Below, in pieces: positions 1 to 7,047 of a DNA stretch of 8,534 nucleotides. The stretch lies in contig CAIYWO010000087.1 in the NCBI GenBank assembly GCA_903929925.1, positions 1-8,534 on the forward strand, in the 5' to 3' direction. Below the pieces are notes generated by a model, which worked only from the letters and a program-made list of their open reading frames with translations, did no database searches and had not been told where the DNA came from. The position numbers were made by a program, and so were the translations under genes. How positions within the stretch are numbered: the stretch's first letter is position 1; every line of letters begins with the position of its first letter. The DNA comes from an uncultured beta proteobacterium (GTDB taxonomy: Bacteria; Pseudomonadota; Gammaproteobacteria; Burkholderiales; Burkholderiaceae_B).

Positions 1-663
1 CATCACTCGTCGGCCCGCGCGAATGCTGCGCAGCATTGCGTCCGAGTCGACCGTTTGCACGCCGATGATTTTGATGTCAGGCCGTAGTTGTTTGGCATAG
101 GCTGCGATGCCGCTGATGAGTCCGCCGCCACCGACCGCCACAAAGATGGCATCGATTGTGCCTGGGTGTTGGCGCAAGATTTCCATGCCGACCGTACCTT
201 GGCCTGCAATGACGTCCGGGTCGTCAAATGGGTGGACGAAGGTTAGGTGGTGCTTCTTTTCTAAGGTCAGCGCATGCGCGTAGGCATCGCTGAAGCTGTC
301 CCCTTCAAGAACCACTTGGCCTCCAAGTGCTTTCACAGCCTCAATCTTGACGGCTGGCGTGGTGGTGGGCATCACGATGACGGCTTTGCAGCCAAGTCGG
401 CGAGCCGACAGCGCAACGCCCTGGGCATGATTGCCAGCTGAGGCGGCGATCACACCACGGGTAAGCGCGGCCTTCGGCAGGTTCGCCATTTTGTTGTAGG
501 CGCCGCGCAATTTGAAACTAAATACAGATTGTGTATCTTCCCGTTTGAGCAAAACGGTGTTGCCGATGCGTGCAGAAAGTTGAGGCGCAAGGTCGAGGGA
601 GGTTTCGACCGCAACGTCATACACTTTGCTGGTGAGGATGCGCTTGAGATAATCGGTATTCAT
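1..663 (-). CDS. ilvA: Threonine ammonia-lyase (threonine dehydratase), biosynthetic, 5' part
   Basis: PLP-dependent enzyme that deaminates L-threonine to 2-oxobutanoate, the first committed step of isoleucine synthesis in the cytosol. The first 221 codons are present and open; the gene leaves the window at its left edge. Visible motifs are the PLP-lysine segment SFKLRGAY with Lys51, the substrate loop SAGNHAQG at residues 75-82, and the phosphate-binding glycine loop GGGGL at 178-182. The N-terminal segment beginning MNTDYLKRIL and the later DSDAM motif resemble the biosynthetic IlvA rather than the short catabolic TdcB. Family members are usually about 500 residues, so the rest of the catalytic domain and the C-terminal ACT-like regulatory domains (isoleucine feedback) should lie outside. 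The start is ATG at 663, supported by AGGA (671-668) four bases upstream. It is divergent from the YqaA-like gene. Confidence 0.96.
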   Translation of the reverse strand, partial: MNTDYLKRILTSKVYDVAVETSLDLAPQLSARIGNTVLLKREDTQSVFSFKLRGAYNKMANLPKAALTRGVIAASAGNHAQGVALSARRLGCKAVIVMPTTTPAVKIEAVKALGGQVVLEGDSFSDAYAHALTLEKKHHLTFVHPFDDPDVIAGQGTVGMEILRQHPGTIDAIFVAVGGGGLISGIAAYAKQLRPDIKIIGVQTVDSDAMLRSIRAGRRVM

Positions 664-695
664 AGTTTCCTAGCCGTGCGTGCTGCAATGCCGCA

Positions 696-704
696 ATTAT
701 CACA
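696..704 (-). promoter_or_regulatory. Possible extended -10 promoter for ilvA
   Basis: Read on the minus strand, TGTGATAAT gives an extended -10 (TGn followed by GATAAT, five of six matches to TATAAT). It lies about 33 bases before the ilvA ATG, which would give a leader of roughly 25 bases containing the AGGA ribosome-binding site. No convincing -35 hexamer is visible, as often holds for extended -10 promoters. This is pattern matching only. Confidence 0.35.
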
Positions 705-733
705 CGCCCAGGCTAAAGTCTTCTTACTTGTCG

Positions 734-1243
734 GTGGAGTTTGCTCTGAACGAACTATTGCGTGAACTATTGGCTTGGCTGTCTTTGCCAGAGGTGGGCT
801 TGCCGAGTCTTTTCGTTGTGGGCCTGTTGGCGGCCACAATTTTGCCCTTTGGCTCCGAACCTGTATTGCTTGCCTATGTGGCAAGCGTCCCGAATATGCT
901 TTGGCCGGCCATCCTTGTTGCAACGGCTGGGAACACCCTTGGGGGGGTTGTGAGCTATTGGATGGGGGCAAGTGCGCACGGCGCGTATGGTCGCTGGCGT
1001 GCGCGCAGGGACACGGCGAACAGCCCAGCGGCTGTCGAGTATCGCGCCCAGCGCTGGATTCGCCGGATGGGCCCGGCGGGGCTGTTCTTTGCCTGGTTGC
1101 CTATTATTGGCGACCCGTTGTGTCTCGTGGCCGGCTGGTTACGTCTGTCATTTTGGCCCTGTGTCGCGTGGATGGCATTGGGAAAATTTTTGCGATACGC
1201 GATCATTTGTTGGTTGCTGACTCTCGCCCTCGCGCCAAGCTAA
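734..1243 (+). CDS. yqaA: YqaA-family (DedA/SNARE-associated-like) inner membrane protein
   Basis: Small polytopic inner-membrane protein of the YqaA branch of the DedA-like superfamily. Its exact role is not established; related DedA proteins are implicated in lipid transport and membrane homeostasis. Numbering from the GTG at 734, the family signatures are ATILPFGSEPVLLA (about 34-47, conserved Glu42), the TAGNTLGG motif (64-71), AWLPIIGDPLCLVAGWLRLS (120-139, Asp127 and Arg137) and LGKFLRY (149-155, Arg154). These line up by eye with E. coli YqaA. About four hydrophobic segments flank a basic cytoplasmic stretch rich in Arg. Length is 169 residues against about 142 in E. coli. The start is uncertain: the frame is open back to a GTG at 680, with TTG at 728 and 758 also in frame, and none has a clear Shine-Dalgarno. 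GTG 734 was chosen because 680 lies only 17 bases from the divergent ilvA start codon. Confidence 0.85.
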   Translation: MEFALNELLRELLAWLSLPEVGLPSLFVVGLLAATILPFGSEPVLLAYVASVPNMLWPAILVATAGNTLGGVVSYWMGASAHGAYGRWRARRDTANSPAAVEYRAQRWIRRMGPAGLFFAWLPIIGDPLCLVAGWLRLSFWPCVAWMALGKFLRYAIICWLLTLALAPS

Positions 1244-1283
1244 GGCTTCGGATCATGCCCACGGCTGGTGCGGGGCTGATCGG

Positions 1284-1305
1284 AAGGGTTATTCGAGCAA
1301 CCCTT
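1284..1305. repeat. Perfect inverted repeat, 7-bp arms, intergenic
   Basis: AAGGGTT (1284-1290) and AACCCTT (1299-1305) are perfect complements around an 8-base loop, 41 bases after the YqaA-like stop codon. As RNA it would form a short hairpin, but no T-tract follows, so a standard intrinsic terminator is not supported. It may be a weak or Rho-assisted transcript end, or a protein-binding site for the downstream gene. The arms are visible directly; the role is unknown. Confidence 0.5.
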
Positions 1306-1313
1306 GCACGATG

Positions 1314-1334
1314 CCTTAAAATGACTCTTTAAGG
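1314..1334. promoter_or_regulatory. Palindrome CCTTAAA-N7-TTTAAGG overlapping a -10-like hexamer; possible operator
   Basis: CCTTAAA (1314-1320) and TTTAAGG (1328-1334) form a perfect two-fold symmetric element of 21 bases, ending 18 bases before the start codon of the large oxidoreductase. TAAAAT at 1317-1322 matches TATAAT at five of six positions and could be the -10 of that gene, giving a leader of about 24 bases; no good -35 is visible. A dimeric regulator bound here would block transcription, which is the usual arrangement for a repressor. No regulator gene is adjacent, so the binding protein is unknown. Confidence 0.4.
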
Positions 1335-1352
1335 GCCTAAACCGAGCTTTTT

Positions 1353-4300
1353 ATGAACGCCCCTCTCTCCAGCCAACTATTGAAAGCCATGCCAGCGGCA
1401 GACGCTCAGTCCCGCTTGCGCGAAATCCCCTACAACTACACGTCGTTTTCAGACCGCGAAGTCGTGTGTCGCCTGTTGGGTGAGGACGCCTGGGTTCTGT
1501 TGTCGGATTTGCGTGGTGAGCGCCGTACCGGCCGCTCGGCCCGGATGTTGTACGAGGTCCTTGGCGATATCTGGGTCGTACGTCGCAACCCCTATCTTCA
1601 AGATGACTTGCTCGACAACCCGAAGCGTCGCAAATTATTAGTTGAGGCGCTCGAGCATCGTCTCAAGGAAATCGATCAACGTCGGGCAGACGATGATGCC
1701 GGGCGAGACGAGAAGGTCGCGAGCTTACTGACGCGTGCGCACGAGGCTGTTCGTGACTTCGCTGGCGAGTTCGAGCGTATTGGTCAGTTGCGCAAGCAAG
1801 TGCTTAAGGTACTTGGCAAGCTAACCGCCCGTGACAATATCAAATTTGACGGGCTCTCACGCGTATCGCACGTGACGGATGCAACTGATTGGCGCGTTGA
1901 GTATCCCTTTGTGGTCCTGACGCCAGACACCGAGGAAGAAATCGCCTCGATGGTACGGGCGTGCATCGAACTGGGCTTGACCATTGTCCCCCGAGGTGGT
2001 GGCACTGGATATACCGGGGGTGCCATTCCACTGACCTGGCGTTCGGCTGTCATCAACACCGAAAAGCTCGACACACTTGGTGCCGTTGAGGTTGGACCGT
2101 TACCTGGCGTGGATAAGCCAGTTGCGACAGTGCGGGCGGGTGCGGGTGTTGTCACGCGTCGCGTATCCGACATCGCTGATGAAAACGGATTAGTTTTTGC
2201 GGTAGACCCAACGTCTGCCGATGCGTCCTGTGTTGGCGGTAACGTCGCCATGAACGCGGGTGGAAAGAAAGCGGTGCTGTGGGGGACGGCCTTGGATAAC
2301 CTCGCCTGGTGGCGGATGGTGGATCCACAGGGCAACTGGCTGGATGTCACGCGCCTTGATCACAACCTAGGCAAGATCCACGAAGCAGGTTTGGTGCGCT
2401 TTGAGTTGCAGTGGTCAGATGGTGCCGCTGCGGCCGGTGCGCGTGTATTGCGCACCGAGATCCTAGAAATCGACGGCGCACGGTTTCGCAAAGTTGGCCT
2501 TGGCAAAGATGTCACGGACAAGTTTTTGTCCGGGTTGCCTGGCGTGCAGAAAGAAGGCTGTGATGGGTTGATTACAGCGGCGCGCTGGGTGTTGCATCGC
2601 ATGCCCAGCCACACACGCACAGTCTGTCTTGAGTTTTTTGGTCAGGCGCGTGACTCGATTCCTTCCATCGTTGAAATTAAAAACTATCTTGATACACAAG
2701 GCCGTGCGCAGGGCGCATTGCTTGCAGGTCTGGAGCACCTTGACGAGCGATATCTGCGCGCGGTGGGGTACTCCACCAAGAGTAAGCGCGGGGTGCTGCC
2801 AAAGATGGTGCTGATTGGCGATATTGTCGGAGACGACGACTCGGCCGTTGCTGCCGCGACTAGTGAGGTCGTGCGCCTCGCCAACACGCGCCACGGCGAA
2901 GGATTTATTGCAGTTAGCGCAGAGGCACGCAAGAAATTTTGGCTTGATCGTGCGCGCACAGCCGCAATTGCGCGTCATACGAACGCCTTCAAAATTAATG
3001 AAGACGTTGTTATTCCACTTGGACGGATGGGCGAGTACACCGATCACATTGAGCGTATCAATATCGAATTATCGACGCGCAACAAGCTCAAGCTGCTTGA
3101 TGCGCTGCAGTCGGCGCTTGATGGAGACTTGGCGATTGCTAAGCTCGATCGCGCGAGCGAAGAGGGCGCTTCGTTAGAAGAGGCGTTGGATGAGCGTCGG
3201 CGGCGCGCGACAGAGATGATCGAGCGCGTGCGGGCACGCTGGCTATGGGTTCTTGAGAACCTGGACATGCCTCTGGCTGAGGGCCTGCCAGCCTTGATTA
3301 CGCACGGCCTATCTGAGTTAAAGCCTGCCTTTGACGAGCGATTAGCGCGCAATGCACAAGCGCGAGTATTTGACGTCGTGCAAGATCGTACGCTGCGGAT
3401 CTCCTGGAAACAAGAAGTCAAGGCTGAACTTGCTGGACTCTTTGGTGGTAATGATTTCGCACCAGTGTTGACGGAAATGCAGGCAGTACATGATCGCGTG
3501 CTCAAGAGTCGCGTGTTTGTTGCCTTGCACATGCACGCAGGCGATGGCAACGTGCACACCAACATCCCTGTGAACTCTGACGACTACGAGATGCTGCGTG
3601 AGGCCAACGAGGCTGTCGTGCGGATCATGCAAATTGCGCGTGATTTAGATGGTGTGATTTCAGGCGAGCATGGCATTGGCCTGACGAAGTATGAATTTCT
3701 GACCGAAGCCGAGCTTGCGCCGTTTCAGAACTACAAGCGTCAGATCGACCCGCACAATCACTTTAACGCTGGCAAGCTGATGCCTGGCGCTGATCTACGC
3801 TATGCGTGGACACCAAGCTTTGGCTTGATGGGGCATGAGTCGATCATCATGCAGCAAAGCGATATCGGAGCGATCAGCAACTCGATTAAAGACTGCTTGC
3901 GTTGTGGCAAATGCAAACCGGTCTGCGCCACACATGTGCCGCGCGCCAACTTGCTGTATTCGCCACGCAACAAGATTCTCGCAACGTCATTGCTCATTGA
4001 GGCGTTTTTGTACGAAGAGCAAACGCGACGCGGAATTAGCCTCAAGCATTGGGAAGAGTTCGAAGACGTGGCAGATCACTGTACGGTTTGCCACAAGTGC
4101 TACAACCCTTGTCCTGTCGATATCGATTTCGGTGATGTCTCCATGAATATGCGCGCACTGTTGCGACGCATGGGGCGCAAGTCGTTCAATGCCGGTACAT
4201 CTACCGCGATGTTCTTCCTGAACGCGAAAGATCCGGCCACGATTAATGCAACCCGTCAGGCGATGGTGGGAGTTGGATATAAGCTGCAACGTATGGCGCA

Positions 4301-5291
4301 CGATGTGTTTTCCAAGTTCGCGCGCAAGCAGACGTCCGCACCGCCGGCAACCGTTGGTAAGCCACCAATTCGTGAGCAGGTCGTGCACTTTATTAACAAA
4401 AAGATGCCTGGCGGTTTGCCTAAGCAGACTGCCCGCAAACTGCTTGATATTGAAGATGCAGATTACGTGCCGATCATTCGTCAGCCGAGTGCGCCGGCCG
4501 ATACGGAAGCCGTGTTTTACTTCCCGGGTTGTGGCTCGGAGCGCTTGTTCTCGCAGGTTGGTCTCGCGACCCAAGCCATGCTCTGGCATGCAGGTGTTCA
4601 GACGGTCTTGCCCCCAGGCTACCTCTGCTGCGGATACCCGCAGCGCGGTAACGGCATGAATGACAAGGCTGAGCAAATCATTACGGATAACCGTGTGTTG
4701 TTCCACCGTGTCGCGAACACCTTGAACTACCTTGATATCAAGACAGTCGTTGTGAGCTGCGGGACCTGTTACGACCAGCTGTCCGGCTACGAGTTTGAAA
4801 AGATTTTCCCAGGCTGTCGCTTGATTGATATCCATGAGTACTTGCTTGAAAAAGGCATCAAGCTCGAGGGTATCCAGGGTACGCGTTACATGTATCACGA
4901 CCCCTGCCACACTCCGATGAAGTTGCAGGATCCGATGAAGACGGTTCGCTCGTTGGTGGGTGACAGCGCAATCAAAACTGAGCGTTGCTGCGGTGAGTCG
5001 GGAACGCTTGCTGTGACGCGTCCGGACATTTCGACGCAAGTGCGCTTTCGCAAAGAGGAAGAGCTTGCGAAAAACACAGCGGCCTTACGTAAAGATGGGT
5101 TTGATGGCGACATCAAGATGCTGACGTCTTGCCCCTCATGTATGCAAGGTTTGTCACGGTTTGAAGCGGACAGCGGCGCCAAAGCAGACTACATCGTGGT
5201 CGAAATGGCGCGCCATATCCTGGGCGCCGATTGGCTTGAAGACTATGTCAAAAAAGCCAATAACGGCGGCATTGAACGCGTATTGGTTTAG
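1353..5291 (+). CDS. DUF3683 / FAD-linked dehydrogenase / Fe-S oxidoreductase fusion (GlcD-GlcF-like, YdiJ-related), 1312 aa
   Basis: Large flavin and iron-sulfur oxidoreductase, expected to oxidise a 2-hydroxy acid (D-lactate, glycolate or D-2-hydroxyglutarate are candidates) and pass electrons onward, probably to quinone at the inner face of the membrane. Domains in order: DUF3683-like N-terminus (about 20-165, containing PYNYTSFSDREVV); FAD_binding_4 of the VAO/PCMH fold (about 180-350) with PRGGGTGYTGG at 213-223 and DPTSADASCVGG from 285; a charged helical stretch (about 570-700); FAD-oxidase C-terminal part with HMHAGDGNVH at 726-735, GEHGIG at 771-776 and NAGKL from 805; two 4Fe-4S motifs, Cys848/851/854/858 and Cys910/913/916/920; and two cysteine-rich CCG domains, Cys1060, 1092-1093, 1136, 1139 and Cys1185, 1212-1213, 1260, 1263. 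All cluster and CCG cysteines are present, so it looks functional. No signal peptide or membrane segment is seen. Start ATG 1353 has only a weak GAG (1344-1346) as ribosome site, but the N-terminus matches the remembered family start. The stop overlaps that of pxpA. Confidence 0.9.
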   Translation: MNAPLSSQLLKAMPAADAQSRLREIPYNYTSFSDREVVCRLLGEDAWVLLSDLRGERRTGRSARMLYEVLGDIWVVRRNPYLQDDLLDNPKRRKLLVEALEHRLKEIDQRRADDDAGRDEKVASLLTRAHEAVRDFAGEFERIGQLRKQVLKVLGKLTARDNIKFDGLSRVSHVTDATDWRVEYPFVVLTPDTEEEIASMVRACIELGLTIVPRGGGTGYTGGAIPLTWRSAVINTEKLDTLGAVEVGPLPGVDKPVATVRAGAGVVTRRVSDIADENGLVFAVDPTSADASCVGGNVAMNAGGKKAVLWGTALDNLAWWRMVDPQGNWLDVTRLDHNLGKIHEAGLVRFELQWSDGAAAAGARVLRTEILEIDGARFRKVGLGKDVTDKFLSGLPGVQKEGCDGLITAARWVLHRMPSHTRTVCLEFFGQARDSIPSIVEIKNYLDTQGRAQGALLAGLEHLDERYLRAVGYSTKSKRGVLPKMVLIGDIVGDDDSAVAAATSEVVRLANTRHGEGFIAVSAEARKKFWLDRARTAAIARHTNAFKINEDVVIPLGRMGEYTDHIERINIELSTRNKLKLLDALQSALDGDLAIAKLDRASEEGASLEEALDERRRRATEMIERVRARWLWVLENLDMPLAEGLPALITHGLSELKPAFDERLARNAQARVFDVVQDRTLRISWKQEVKAELAGLFGGNDFAPVLTEMQAVHDRVLKSRVFVALHMHAGDGNVHTNIPVNSDDYEMLREANEAVVRIMQIARDLDGVISGEHGIGLTKYEFLTEAELAPFQNYKRQIDPHNHFNAGKLMPGADLRYAWTPSFGLMGHESIIMQQSDIGAISNSIKDCLRCGKCKPVCATHVPRANLLYSPRNKILATSLLIEAFLYEEQTRRGISLKHWEEFEDVADHCTVCHKCYNPCPVDIDFGDVSMNMRALLRRMGRKSFNAGTSTAMFFLNAKDPATINATRQAMVGVGYKLQRMAHDVFSKFARKQTSAPPATVGKPPIREQVVHFINKKMPGGLPKQTARKLLDIEDADYVPIIRQPSAPADTEAVFYFPGCGSERLFSQVGLATQAMLWHAGVQTVLPPGYLCCGYPQRGNGMNDKAEQIITDNRVLFHRVANTLNYLDIKTVVVSCGTCYDQLSGYEFEKIFPGCRLIDIHEYLLEKGIKLEGIQGTRYMYHDPCHTPMKLQDPMKTVRSLVGDSAIKTERCCGESGTLAVTRPDISTQVRFRKEEELAKNTAALRKDGFDGDIKMLTSCPSCMQGLSRFEADSGAKADYIVVEMARHILGADWLEDYVKKANNGGIERVLV

Positions 5292-6043
5292 GCGTTAACC
5301 TCAATCCCCTCGGCCTGCAACGCTTCGCGAATTGCTTTTGCGAACGTGACAGCGCCGGGCTGGTCGCCATGAATGCAAAGCGTGTCGGCCCGCACTTTAA
5401 CAATGCTGCCGTCATTGGCGGTTAAGGTGCCGGTCTTAACCATTTGCAATACTTGCTTGATTGACACTTGCACATCTTCGATCATTGCGCCTGGCTTGTT
5501 ACGTGGGCTCAACGTGCCGTCAGGCATGTAGTTCCGGTCACCAAAGACCTCGCTGGCGACCGTCACACCCACTGACTCGGCGATACGCACCATTGGGCTG
5601 CTCGCCAAGACAAAGAACACAAGGCTTTTATCTACATCGTACGTGGCTTGTGCAAGCGCGCGTGCCAGCCCTTCGTCCTTAACAGCCATGTTGTAGAGCT
5701 GACCATGTGCCTTGACGTGACGCAGCTTGGCCCCTTGTGAAGCAGCGACGGCTGCAAGCGCACCAATCTGAACTACCATCATGTCGTAAGCTTCTTGATC
5801 GGTAATCGCCATGTTGCGGCGGCCGAAGCCTTGCAGGTCTGGCAGACCTGGGTGTGCCCCAAGCGCGACACCATGCTTGAGGGCTGCGGCGACCGTCTTG
5901 CGCATGGTGGCTGGATCGCCACCATGAAACCCGCAGGCAATATTTGCAGAGGAAACGTAAGGCATGATGCCCTCGTCGTTGCCCAGTTTCCAGACGCCAA
6001 AGCTTTCGCCCATATCGCAATTCAAGTCAATTCGCAGTGCCAT
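5288..6043 (-). CDS. pxpA: 5-oxoprolinase subunit PxpA (LamB/YcsF family)
   Basis: Subunit A of the prokaryotic ATP-dependent 5-oxoprolinase, which with PxpB and PxpC converts 5-oxo-L-proline to L-glutamate in the cytosol. The 251-residue length is normal for the LamB/YcsF family. Signatures are DLNCDMGESFG (6-16), ANIACGFHGGDP (33-44), GAHPGLPDLQGFGRR (62-76), KAHGQLYN (111-118; as remembered, the family more often has KPHGALYN, so two positions differ), an EVFGDRNY segment and, near the end, CIHGDQPGAV. It is last in the pxpB-pxpC-pxpA run. The ATG at 6043 is supported by an AGGTGA Shine-Dalgarno six bases upstream. Its TAA overlaps the TAG of the convergent oxidoreductase by four bases. 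The PxpABC function is established for this family; the assignment here rests on motifs and gene order. Confidence 0.95.
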   Translation of the reverse strand: MALRIDLNCDMGESFGVWKLGNDEGIMPYVSSANIACGFHGGDPATMRKTVAAALKHGVALGAHPGLPDLQGFGRRNMAITDQEAYDMMVVQIGALAAVAASQGAKLRHVKAHGQLYNMAVKDEGLARALAQATYDVDKSLVFFVLASSPMVRIAESVGVTVASEVFGDRNYMPDGTLSPRNKPGAMIEDVQVSIKQVLQMVKTGTLTANDGSIVKVRADTLCIHGDQPGAVTFAKAIREALQAEGIEVNA

Positions 6044-6049
6044 GTGGTG

Positions 6050-6055
6050 TCACCT
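6050..6055 (-). promoter_or_regulatory. Shine-Dalgarno of pxpA overlapping the pxpC stop codon
   Basis: On the minus strand, AGGTGA begins with the last base of the pxpC TGA stop and lies six bases (CACCAC) before the pxpA ATG. Ribosomes finishing pxpC therefore end on the initiation site of pxpA, which favours translational coupling and balanced subunit amounts. It also fixes the pxpA start at 6043. Confidence 0.75.
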
Positions 6056-7047
6056 CAGTGATGAAAAAGTAAATCTTGTATTGGTTTTAACGTTTGTGCG
6101 AGCGCTTGCCATGCGCGCTCGCGGGCGGCGTCCAGCTCTTGCGCGCGCTCGAGTGTGATGGCTTCAAACTGTAGCGTATCACCCGGGGCGCATTGCGCTA
6201 GAAGCGGTAAGTCGACGGTTGCGACATATGCCATTTTTGGATAACCGCCCGTGGTTTGTCGATCTGCCATCAAAATGATCGGTTGTCCGCCTGCGGGTAC
6301 TTGAATGGTGCCGAAGGTGGTTGCTTCAGATAACAGCTGACGCGGCTTGCTCATCAGCAGTGGAGTGCCGGATAGGCGGTATCCCATCCGTTCAGAGTCT
6401 GGGCTCACCTTAAACGTTTCAGTTAGCAGCGCCGCACAACTCTCTGGCGTGAATTCATTCCACAGTGCGCTTTTGATCAAGCGGATACGCTGACGTGACG
6501 AGTCGGCGATTGCAGAGGGCAGATAAATCTTGATCGCCCAGAGTTCCATGGCAAGAGCTTCTAGGCCTTTGTTTTTGAGTGGCTGTGCGAAGGGTATCTC
6601 GTCACCCTTTTGCAACGCGCGCCCATGCCAACCACCAAAGTGGCTGCGCAAATATGTACTGGTGCTACCTAGTACTGGGGCGAGTGCAAAACCGCCGTGC
6701 ACCGCAAGGTAACAACGTGTGCCGTGCTTGCGTGGTCCGAAAGCCAGTTCGTCTTGAGGCCGTACGATGATGGGGCGGTTCATGGCGACCGGCTGGCCAT
6801 TAAGCGTCGCGCTCAAGTCAGCGCCACTTAAGGCGATACAGCCAGGTTTTTTGAACTGTAGTGTTGGACCTGTGAGGGTGATTTCAAGGCTGGCTGTGCG
6901 TGCATCATTACCAACCAGAATGTTGGCCAGCTGGTGCGCACGTTGATCCATTGCCCCGACAACAGAAATACCCAAGGGTTGATGTCCGTGTCGTCCTGCA
7001 TCCTGAAAGCTCGAGAGCATGCCTGGCTTGATCACGACAATGCTCAT
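6055..7047 (-). CDS. pxpC: 5-oxoprolinase subunit PxpC (KipA / biotin-dependent carboxyltransferase-like)
   Basis: Subunit C of the 5-oxoprolinase complex, from the KipA/AHS2 family shared with the C-terminal region of urea amidolyase. At 330 residues it is full length. The N-terminus shows the family pattern KPGMLSSFQDAGRHG (7-21), followed by the G-x-MD motif with Asp34, the LANILVGND stretch (40-48) and SLEITLTGPTLQF. Near residues 260-270 is MADRQTTGGYP, matching the conserved segment of the second half. Its ATG overlaps the pxpB stop in an ATGA, and a purine-rich GGAGGGAG (7062-7055) inside the end of pxpB serves as ribosome-binding site. Some databases call this family allophanate hydrolase subunit 2 or antagonist of KipI; PxpC is preferred because pxpA and pxpB lie beside it. 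Confidence 0.95.
   Translation of the reverse strand: MSIVVIKPGMLSSFQDAGRHGHQPLGISVVGAMDQRAHQLANILVGNDARTASLEITLTGPTLQFKKPGCIALSGADLSATLNGQPVAMNRPIIVRPQDELAFGPRKHGTRCYLAVHGGFALAPVLGSTSTYLRSHFGGWHGRALQKGDEIPFAQPLKNKGLEALAMELWAIKIYLPSAIADSSRQRIRLIKSALWNEFTPESCAALLTETFKVSPDSERMGYRLSGTPLLMSKPRQLLSEATTFGTIQVPAGGQPIILMADRQTTGGYPKMAYVATVDLPLLAQCAPGDTLQFEAITLERAQELDAARERAWQALAQTLKPIQDLLFHH

Noticed and set aside
1284..1305. Intrinsic (Rho-independent) terminator for the YqaA-like gene
   Set aside because: The hairpin is short and is followed by GCACGATGCC rather than a T-tract. It was kept only as an inverted repeat.
775..1332. Plus-strand frame of 185 codons overlapping the YqaA-like gene in another frame
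   Set aside because: The YqaA frame carries all family motifs. The alternative frame has a cysteine/arginine-rich translation without membrane segments or any known motif.
1784..2350. Minus-strand frame of 188 codons within the FAD-binding part of the oxidoreductase
   Set aside because: It is opposite the PRGGGTGYTGG flavin-binding region, and its Ser/Thr/Pro-rich product has no recognisable features. It is a shadow of the real gene.
3987..5039. Long open frame of 350 codons on the minus strand within the oxidoreductase gene
   Set aside because: It lies opposite the 4Fe-4S and CCG cysteine motifs, which are strongly conserved on the plus strand. The antisense translation is rich in Arg, His and Thr, shows no recognisable domain, and is best explained by codon bias on the opposite strand.
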